NCBI GenBank assembly: GCA_030267565.1
Contig: BRXU01000002.1
Location: 5,331,501-5,395,500 of the forward strand
Origin: Pleodorina starrii
Lineage: Eukaryota; Chlorophyta; Chlorophyceae; Chlamydomonadales; Volvocaceae
Length of the DNA: 64,000 nucleotides
Reading direction: 5' to 3'
A model generated the notes under the pieces. The model had not been told where the DNA came from and did not search any database. It saw only the letters and a list, made by a program, of their open reading frames with translations. This document shows positions 56,267-64,000 of the stretch, in pieces. The translations under genes and the position numbers were made by a program. The first letter of the stretch is position 1. Each line of letters begins with the position of its first letter.

Positions 56267-58723
56267 AGGAAGCGCGCGAGCTAGGCCACAAGAGCAACAA
56301 CAAGGACGACAAGTGGTGCGGGAGTTGGCGAACGTTGCTGTTGTTGTTGTTGTTGCTTGTGGTGGCGCGTGGGTGGTGGTGAAAGCAGTTGGTGTTGTTA
56401 ACGGTACTGTACTAATCGCAATACTCAGATAACGCGGACTAAGTGAGATTTGGAATTGGAACACAAGGAGAAGAGGAAATGTTTGAGATGTCGGAGTGCC
56501 GTACGTGCGCCGAGTCAGCGCCGATTCAGATTAAGGTTGCTTTCGGAGGTCGCGCGGAGGGCGGCACCGCGGCACCGCGCGTCTGCTCTCTGGAAATCAA
56601 CCCCGTAAATCAAACAAATTTTGAGATTTCGATTCTTTTGGGCCGAGCGCTACTGGGGAGGCGGCGGTCTGCGGGGGAGATGACGGGGCCGACTGGGCTG
56701 ACGAGCCCTGGCTTGTTTCTTTTTCAAATGACCCGCGGGTCGCTGTCTCGCTGATCGGCGGGCGGGCTGCATCTCTGGAAAAACTCACCAGCAGCGGGCG
56801 GCCCCGCCTTGTTTATTGATTAGAGCAAAAGCCACACGAAGATAACAATATAACAGACAACAAAAAGATTTCCTTTTTGCTGTGGGATGCCACTCTGTCG
56901 GTTTGAGGTCAGTGAGCGGCGTCGTGAGTAGCCAGTGGATTGGCGACGGTTACGGGTCTTCGCTCGAGACTGTCGGTCCCATGTGGTTTCTCGGGGGGTA
57001 CGCGGGGTACGGTAATAAAAGCGATACCGCAGCGGCGGGACCTGGTTTCGGGGCATCTGGTGGGCTGTCGGGTCAGTTTACCGTCACCGGCAGTTTACCG
57101 TCCGTATTTCCTGTTATTGCGTATTTGCGTAGTATGTAGGTTCTACGTCAGTCCAGGTTGTTTGCTTTCGAGTTCTGTAACGTAGTGTAGCTTACGTGAC
57201 GATTTCGGGGGGTAGGATGTCGTACAGTTGTTTTGCGTATATCTAAGTCAAGTCTTTGGCTTGTTGCCTTGTCTCGGTTTGCTCTCAGGCAGTCGCCTGT
57301 GCGCAACTAGTAGGCCCCTTTCGTTAGTTTATGAACCTGGCACATGGTTCGTTCGTGTACAGTCATGTGATACGACAGGTCTCCGCAACTTTACAGCCCC
57401 AAGGAACGATTTTCGAAATCATGGGTCTCTCCAACGCAACGAACCTCCCCTGGAGCAGCAGCACTCCCCCCGCCCCAAACTTTGCTCCTGGGAAACAAAC
57501 TCCGTTATCGTGTCGATCTCAAGTCGGTTACAAGTCGGTTACAAAAGTGCAACAACGAACAACAACGTCCATTACCATGAGAAAATTGTCTGCAAGCAAC
57601 AAACCCGCTGGCAGCGGGGTTCACACCCCTCCCCCTCCACCTGCTGCTGCACCACCACCAGCGGCCTCTTTCGTCCTCATCTTTCGTCCTCATCTTTCGT
57701 CCTCCTCTCCTTCCGCGCCGCAAATGCGCCCCAGGGCGGCGCTGCGCACCGCCACTCTTGTCTCTCCCTCGCAGAACTGTGTAGCGTTGTGAATTGAAGC
57801 GTAAACAATCTCTCGACACGTTTCAAAACTGAGGGCCAAATATGAACAGCCCTGCCCTGCCTGCCGTACGGTCTCAACTTTGTCCTCGTACTTTGATCCG
57901 TACATATTCTGAGCGGGCGCTTGCCTCGACCGAAACCAAGGGCCTTACGTAAACACACACACACACACACACACAAATTAATACATACATACGTGCGAAA
58001 GCGCATCGAGTGACCGGATCGGTGCCAAAGACAAGGTTGTGGGTTCTCCGCAAACCTGCAATCACCACGCCGCTCCGAAACTCACTTAGTACGACTGACC
58101 ACAACCACAACCACCACCCAGACCACCCCCTTCATTCCCAGCGGCCGTCCATCCATCCGTCCGTCCGCCCGGCCGTCTTCCCTCCGCCGCCGCTACCACC
58201 ACCACCACTGCCCCCCACGCTCTCCGAAACCAACCGACGCCGTGCCACCGTCAAAAGCTCTCATCACGCTCGCGCCTGTCTAATTCGTTGGTCGTCGGTT
58301 GGCCGCCTCGCGAAGCGAACCACTGCAGCGGCGCTCCGGTGCCGCGGCGCACAGACCTCCGCCCTTCCCGAGGGTATGGACTCCGGAGCCCCCACTACCA
58401 CCACCCCCCCTGACGGAGCCCCCCCCCCCCCACCACCACCACCACCTGACAACCCCAACCGAACAGCAACAACCCCAACAACCTCAACAACTGAACAGCG
58501 CCCCACCAGACCCAGGTGGGACCGTCCTCCCGGCCCTCACCCCAGCTGCCCACCCATCCTCTATCCCTCCCCCCCTCCCTCCTTACGCCGACATCAGCAC
58601 TCCGCAGGGAGGTGGCCGTCCTCTCTTCCCCCTCTTCACACCCTCTTCACCCCTCGTGTGTTTGTGTGTGTGTTTGGACAGAGGCCCCTCTCTCCCTCTT
58701 CTCTCTCTCCCTCCCTCCCTCCC
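56267..58723. other. Intergenic between the erythromycin-esterase-like and PP2C genes
   Basis: Promoter side of the erythromycin-esterase-like gene and 3' flank of the PP2C gene. It holds family A copy A16. TTACA pairs near 57391 and 57528-57545 could be minus-strand poly(A) signals but lie more than 1.1 kb past the PP2C stop. Open frames in 57.2-57.8 kb show no recognisable domain. Confidence 0.5.
57010..57040 (-). repeat. Family A tail (A16), intergenic
   Basis: GGTAATAAAAGCGATACCGC then AGCGGCGGG. Confidence 0.7.
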
Positions 58724-61700
58724 TCAAGCGGTGCCCAGACGCATCACCACCAGCGTGACATCATCCGTGGAGCCAACCTGGGGGGCGTGTGTGTGTATGG
58801 GTGTGTATGAGTGGGTGGGGGGAAGGGGAGGGGGCAGGGGAGGAGGTTGGGGTTATCCACGTATGGGGGGCGGGGGGTTGGGGGGGAGAAGGATGGTAAA
58901 ATAGAAGGATTGCGGCGTTGATCGGTAGATGGGCCTTTGGGATTAACGGACAAAGGTGGGAACCAGTTTGGGGGCCCGGGGGAGGTGTGGGCGGGAGAAG
59001 CCGGCCGGGTGGGTGGGTGGGTGGGTGCGTGGGTGGGGACGCGGCACCCAGCCAGATGGTGGAGGGAGAGGAGCCGGGCGCGGCGCGGAAGAGGCCCTCT
59101 TCCCTGGCCGGGGGGAAAGGATCAGGTGCGGACCCCCCCCACTCTCACACACACATACACACACCGCACGCCGGGCTGGCCTTCACGCTCGGCTCCCCCG
59201 CGTGTTCCCCCCCCCACTTTTTGTTTCGGACCCGCCGCTTCCTGCTGCTTTCCCTTTTCTTGCAGGTGAGTAATCCATTGTTCCGTTTGTGATGTCCGGG
59301 CTGTGTGTCTGTGTTGGTCTTCGTGCTGTCGTGTGCCAGTCCGTCTGGGGTTGGTCGGCGGCGACGCGGCCGCGCGCTCGTTTCATTTCTGCTGGAGATA
59401 TCAGGTAATCCTCAGGTAATATCACAGGTGACTGCGTTGCGTTCCCTCGTCCCGGGCCGTTCTAAATACCCTCCCCCCCCCCCACCCACCCACCCACCCA
59501 CCCACCCACCTTGACCGCCGCCGTCGCCAGCGCCTCCGCCACCTTGTTGAGATCCGCCCCCGGGGGCACCTCCGTCAACACCTCCGCCAGCCCCTGGTTG
59601 TCCAGACCTCCGCCGCCCCCCCGCTCCTCCTCCGCAAACAGACCGTCAGAGGCCACCACCAGCCAGCTGTCCTCGGCTGAGGACGCGAGGGAGGGGAAGA
59701 GAGGGGGGGAGGGAGGGGGGGAGATGAAGAGGGAGAGGAAGAGGTGGAAGGGGAGTGAGAGGGGAGGGCAAGGGCAGCGACGCAGCCGCGGGATACGATC
59801 CAGATCCGAATCCGTGTAGAGGAGGTAGGCAGTGCGGCACACCCGGAATGGATGAATCCCACCCCACCCAACTCCCACCCCCCCTCCCTACCCCCCCTAC
59901 ACACCTCCCTCCCCCCCCCCTCCCTCCCCCCCCTCCCTCCCGCCCCCATATTACCCGTCAGCGGCGTCACCGTGGTGTACGGCTCCGCAATAACTCCAAA
60001 GCCGCTCGAGTAGCCGTCGCTGCCCGCCGCCACGCCCTCAAACTGCAGCGAGCCCTTCAGGTAGGCGTCCCCGAACGCGCGCGACAGCGCCAGCAGCCCT
60101 CCCACCCGCCACGTGCCGCCCATGTAGCGAACCAGCGGCAGCTTGGGGTTGGGATTCATGCGCTCGATGCGCTGCCGCTCCGCCTCCCGGTCTGGCACGT
60201 GGTCTTCGCTCAGTTGAACGGGCTGGCCGGCTCGGACCAGCACGATGCGCGCGTCGCCGACGTTGGCGGTGAGGAGGCGGGTGGAGGCGCCGTCCGGCGC
60301 GGCGAAGAAGAGCGCGTTGGCGGCGGTGGCGCCGCACTTGGATCCGCCGACGCCGCGCTCGCCCATGCCCATGAAGCCGGCGCCCACGGAGAGGAGCTGG
60401 CGGTCGGCGGCGAGGTAGGCCTCGGTGATGGAGAATTCGGGCTTGGGGGGGGAGGGGGCGGGAGAGGGAGGGGAGGGAGAGGGAGGGAGAGGGAGGGAAG
60501 GGAGGGAGGGAGAGGTTTAGGAGGGTGATAAAGTAGATGTCTGGGAGGGAGGGAGAGGGAAGGCGAGGGGAGGGGAATGTTCGAGCGGAGAGGAGGGGAG
60601 GGGTCAAAGGGGTAGGGAGTCTAGGGTTGAGAGTGAAATGCAGTCCCGTATCCCGCAGCAACTCTGAACCCTAAAACCCGTGTCCCGCAGCCCTCCCGTA
60701 TCCCGCCGCAGCCAGCCGTCCAGCCCCCATTTCCAGCCCCCCTCTCCACCCCCCCTGTCTCCCCACCTTGTACCCGTTGGTCCACTCCTTCTCCACCACT
60801 CCGAACAGTTTGGACTTGAGCCAGTCGGCCACCGCGAAGCCGCCTGCGGGAGGGGGGGAGGGGAGGGGGCGGGGGAGGATGACAGGAGCAGGAGCAGGAG
60901 CAGGCGTAGAGGGGGAGGGGGAGGAGCAGAGGGGATGGCGAGGAGGGCGTCGCAGCAGGGAGTGTGACGAGGACACGAGGACACGAGGGCGCGGGACTGC
61001 GGGTGAGGGTGAGGATACGGGCGGCAACCGAAGCGCAGCGATGCCGTGGTGGGTACCCCGCTGGGTCCACCGCGTCTCCCGATGCCGCCACGGAGGAAGG
61101 GAGGATGCGCTGCGGGCTGCGGGGCCCCTCACCTCACAAGGAGGACACGGAGGGGGGCCGGGCGGCAGCGGCAGCGGCAGCGGCAGCGGCAGCGGCAGCG
61201 GCAGCGGCAGCGGCAGCGGCAGCGGCAGCGGCAGCGGCAGCGGCAGCGGCAGCGGCAGCGGCAGCGGCAGCGGCAGCGGCAGCGGCAGCGGCAGCGGCAG
61301 CGGCAGCGGCAGCGGCAGCGGCAGCGGCAGCGGCAGCGGCAGCGGCAGGGCCTGCGGATTCGCATCACCGTCTCCCCCAACGCCCCCACCTGAAGTACAT
61401 ATGCTTCCGTGATAGCCTTGCGGCTTCCTGCTCGGAGCCCCTCCCTCATCCCCACCCAACCACCCAACCCCGCTCTGCCCTCTCCCCTCTCCCCTCTCCC
61501 CTCTCCCCTCTCCCCTCTCCCCTCTCCCCTCTCCCCTCTCCCCTCTCCCCTCTCCCCTCTCCCCTCTCCCCTCTCCCCTCTCCCCCTCTCCCCTCTCCCT
61601 CTCCCCTCTCCCCTCTCCCCTCTCCCCTCTCCCCTCTCCCCTCTCCCCTCTCCCCTCTCCCCTCTCCCCTCTCCCCTCTCCCCTCTCCCCTCTCCCCTCT

Positions 61701-62741
61701 CCCCTCTCCCCTCTCCCCTCTCCCCTCTCCCCTCTCCCCTCTCCCCTCTCCCCTCTCCCCTCTCCCCTCTCCCCTCTCCCCTCTCCCCTCTCCCCTCTCC
61801 CCTCTCCCCTCTCCCCTCTCCCCTCTCCCCTCTCCCCTCTCCCCTCTCCCCTCTCCCCTCTCCCCTCTCCCCTCTCCCCTCTCCCCTCTCCCCTCTCCCC
61901 TCTCCCCTCTCCCCTCTCCCCTCTCCCCTCTCCCCTCTCCCCTCTCCCCTCTCCCCTCTCCCCTCTCCCCTCTCCCCTCTCCCCTCTCCCCTCTCCCCTC
62001 TCCCCTCTCCCCTCTCCCCTCTCCCCTCTCCGTCCCTTCGCTGCGGTATCTTCTTTTTTACCCCTCTTCCCCCCGCCGGGCGGACGCCAGCTGGAACCCG
62101 GCAGACGGCACAGGCAGCAGCAAGGGACCTTGGTCCCGCAGTTCCCCACCCGCAAAGATTGCCACTTGGCCAAACCCAGTGGAGATCTCGCGCGCTGGAC
62201 GCCGCGCACAGGGCGTCCCACCCGAGGGGCCAAGGCCAAGGGTGTGCGCGCTGCGGTGTCCGCCCATCTCACAATCCCGACCCACCATGGCCGTCGTAGA
62301 CGCCAGCCCACGCGAACGGCTCCCCAGGCTCGCCAGGCGGGGCGATCTGCGCGTGCGTTAAGCGACGGAGGTTGATGTATAGACGGCCGCGAGAGCCTTA
62401 GTTGGTAGGCTTCCGACGGCAAGTCGTGAAGAGCGACTCATCCGGGCGACCCACCTTGACGTCGTAACGGTCCTGCGGTTAACAAAGCGCGATGCAAATC
62501 TTGTAAGTTACACAAATATATAATAAGAACAAAAAGTCGGACTGTTTAAGGGATGCGCAAAAATCCATACCTCGTTAATCTTGCGCGAGGTGCCCTTCAC
62601 GGTGTACGCGCCAGTCCCGGAAACCACAACACGAGCTGGAGCTGCTGTAATAGCGGGCTCAGCGGTAGCGCGAACGCAGACGCTGCGAGGTCCGCGCACG
62701 GGACCGCCCGCGCGGAGAACCTTTTGCTGTGCCAAAGACAT
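58724..62741 (-). CDS. PP2C-type protein Ser/Thr phosphatase, probably plastid-targeted
   Basis: Seven exons join in phase to 344 residues: 62741-62571, 62472-62455 (18 nt), 62346-62286, 60843-60767, 60441-59955, 59676-59510, 58777-58724. The N-terminus ([20 protein letters not shown], then VCVRATAEP) looks like an algal chloroplast transit peptide. PP2C motifs in order are SRKINE+[92 protein letters not shown] and [13 protein letters not shown], with the metal-binding Asp residues present. The 18-nt microexon encodes just DRYDVK, so the first metal-binding motif is split across a junction. The exon 5 acceptor is AAG rather than CAG/TAG. It could relate to thylakoid phosphatases such as PPH1/TAP38, but I cannot assign the subfamily. 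Confidence 0.93.
58849..58866 (-). repeat. Family C repeat (C8) in PP2C intron 6
   Basis: GGGGTTATCCACGTAT; sense copy about 70 nt before the last-exon acceptor. Confidence 0.7.
59262..59478 (+). mobile_element. Family B retroelement tail, long copy (B4)
   Basis: Shares with the Penelope-like 3' end the order GCAGGTGAGT, TGTCCGGGC, TTCGTGCTGTCG, CCGTCTGGGGTTGGTC and GGCGGCGACGCGG. It then diverges and ends in CTCGTCCCGGGCCGTTCTAA and ATACCC, the family B end. It appears to be a 5'-truncated member of a sister element, antisense in PP2C intron 6. Confidence 0.7.
60661..60680. repeat. Short telomere-like motif
   Basis: AACTCTGAACCCTAAAACCC region in PP2C intron 4; a minimal TTTTAGGG-like remnant. 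Confidence 0.35.
61162..61348. repeat. (GGCAGC)n hexamer array
   Basis: About 31 nearly perfect units within PP2C intron 3. Confidence 0.97.
61478..62030. repeat. (CCCTCTC)n heptamer minisatellite
   Basis: About 79 units over 553 bp, with two slip variants near 61580-61600. The pyrimidine strand is antisense to the PP2C transcript. Confidence 0.97.
62030..62065 (+). repeat. Family A tail (A17)
   Basis: TTCGCTGCGGTATCTTCTTT then TTTACCCCT; abuts the end of the heptamer array and is antisense to the PP2C gene. Confidence 0.75.
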
Positions 62742-62898
62742 TTTTTGTTACTATTAAAAAAATTCCAAAAAGCGTAGCAATGGGTCTCGGGCTCAGAGGG
62801 CGTCGATTTCCTTAAAATCAATCCATCCATCCGACCACCAACCGCCCAACCAACTCAGATGACTTTGTCGTTTCGCTCAAGCGTGCGACACAAACTTC
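62742..62898. promoter_or_regulatory. Compact bidirectional promoter between PP2C and TenA genes
   Basis: Only 157 bp separate the two start codons, and both 5' UTRs must fit inside it. It contains a short CATC repeat; I see no clear TATA element. Confidence 0.65.
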
Positions 62899-64000
62899 AT
62901 GCTTCTGTTAAGAAGAAGCTGCTGGATTTCTCGCACACGTCGGATCGTAGGCAGGGGACGGGTGCGGCGCGTGCCTCTGCCGTCGTCCGTCATTATGGCT
63001 GGCGCGGAGAACATTCCGAGCGGCCTGCCGGCTACGAATGGCCTTTCCATGGAGCTTTGGCAATCCGTTCAGCGGGAGGTCTACATGTCGCTGCACGACC
63101 CTTTCGTGCAAGGGCTGGCACAGGGCACGCTTGACCGGTGCGAGCGTTGCTGCGACGGACTCCGTCATGGCTTTTGCGCGTCTTAACTATTTGACCAAAC
63201 CCCGTAACTCCTTCCGTGTTTGCGTGTTGGCGCAACCAGCCCCAACCCCGAGGCCCCGGGCGGTCCACGTGCGTCCCCTGTTTCAGATTCGTCCCCTGGC
63301 CGCTCGACCCCGTACTTCCCGCGACACAGTACAACCCCACCCACGCAAAAATCATTGCCATGAAACCCAAATCCGCCGCCGCTGCTCGCCGTCCATCACA
63401 TGCCTCATGCCTGTGGTTACGGCCCTGACCCAAAACTTCCAAAAAGTAACGCACCCTGCCCGACGTCCGCCTCCGCCAGGACACGAGCGACACCGCAACC
63501 CCCCCCTCCACTTCCACACCCCGCCCCCGTCCCCCACCACTTCTCTCTTCTGACTGGGACCTTACCCGGCCCCGCTGCAGGCCCCCGCACTGCCCAGGCC
63601 CCTCCACCGAAACCGCCCCCACCCTACTGCCCAGGCGCGCCCCCACCGACGCCTCGCAACCCCTCAGCCTCCCCCTCCCATCGCACTCTCAACCCCCTCC
63701 TGCCCCCCCTCCTGCCCCCCCTCTTCCCCCCCTCCCTCTCCCCCCTCCCTCCCTCTCCCCCCCTCCGCAGCCGCGCCTTCCAGCACTACGTGGCCCAGGA
63801 CGCCTTTTTCCTCAAGTACTTTGCCCGCGCGTACGGCATCGCGCTGAGTAAGGCCCTGGCGCTGGACGACGACACGTTTGCCGTACTGGGCCGCCTGCTT
63901 CGGGGGGTGCACACCGAGCTGCAGCTGCACGGCTCCTATGCGGCCAAGTGGGGCGTGCACCTGCCACACATGAACCTAAGCAACCCACAGCAGCTGGAGC
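62899..64000 (+). CDS. TenA/THI-4 family protein (thiaminase-II-like), 3' end outside window
   Basis: Exons 62899-63137 and 63771->64000 join in phase (donor CG|GTGCGA, acceptor CCTCCGCAG) and give the first 156 or so residues. TenA proteins hydrolyse degraded thiamin pyrimidines for salvage. Landmarks are LWQSVQREVYMSLHDPFVQG, joined across the intron as GTLDRRAFQHYVAQD, then AFFLKYFARAYGIALSKAL and ELQLHGSYAAKWGVHLPHMN. The ATG at 62899 gives a basic N-terminal extension (MLLLRRSCWISRTRRIVGRG) typical of an organelle presequence; a second ATG at 62995 would give the bare domain. In plants a TenA domain is fused to a phosphatase (TH2), but the window ends too early to tell. Confidence 0.92.

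Larger units (their letters stand above)
60844..62285 (-). other. PP2C intron 3, 1.4 kb, mostly tandem repeats
   Basis: Holds the hexamer and heptamer arrays listed separately and family A copy A17 (antisense). Long open frames across it on both strands come from the repeats. Confidence 0.85.

Noticed and set aside
60964..62361. 465-residue plus-strand and 583-residue minus-strand open frames
   Set aside because: Produced by hexamer and heptamer arrays that lack stops; they lie in a PP2C intron.

Overview
The window reads as nuclear DNA of a volvocine-type green alga (Chlamydomonas/Volvox relatives). It is very GC-rich and has many short exons separated by C/T- or G/A-rich low-complexity introns. 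It has alanine/glycine/glutamine-rich proteins, a Ser-Pro-rich wall glycoprotein, TGTAA near some gene ends, TTTTAGGG-like telomere motifs, and a Penelope-like retroelement of the type with an N-terminal GIY-YIG domain. I rebuilt the gene models by joining splice sites by eye; in every model below all exon junctions keep the reading frame.

Layout. (1) <1-7150, +: 3' part of a large unrecognised low-complexity protein. (2) 11428-13910, -: secreted hydroxyproline-rich glycoprotein, 2 exons. (3) 15751-18099, -: secreted protein resembling a GH130-type five-bladed propeller, 3 exons. (4) 20477-34913, -: purL, 24 exons, 1405 aa. (5) 35881-40778, +: ADP-ribosylglycohydrolase of the J1-crystallin/selenoprotein-J type, 8 exons, divergent from purL. 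(6) 43324-56266, -: erythromycin-esterase-like protein, 12 exons; one intron holds an antisense tRNA-Ser(CGA) and another an intact antisense Penelope-like element (about 49.46-53.94 kb). (7) 58724-62741, -: probably plastid PP2C phosphatase, 7 exons including an 18-nt microexon. (8) 62899->64000, +: TenA/THI-4 protein, 157 bp from and divergent to the PP2C gene. The rest is intergenic.

The most unusual signal is at the level of introns. Four short dispersed repeat families (called A-D here) recur about 34 times. Family A is the 3' end of the Penelope-like element itself. A long family B copy shares the upstream part of that 3' end but finishes differently. Intronic copies are mostly in the sense orientation (24 of 29 by my count). 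Many lie just upstream of the 3' splice site. Each family ends in a short A-C-containing motif that could act as a branch point, followed by a C-rich tract and AG. This suggests that 5'-truncated retroelement tails are being used, or tolerated, as 3' splice signals, and possibly behave as introner-like elements.

Functionally, purL (purine synthesis) and the TenA gene (thiamin salvage) are nucleotide/cofactor enzymes. The PP2C and ADP-ribosylglycohydrolase are regulatory or salvage hydrolases. Two genes encode secreted proteins. I see no evidence that these genes form one pathway; the window is an ordinary gene neighbourhood heavily modified by repeats.
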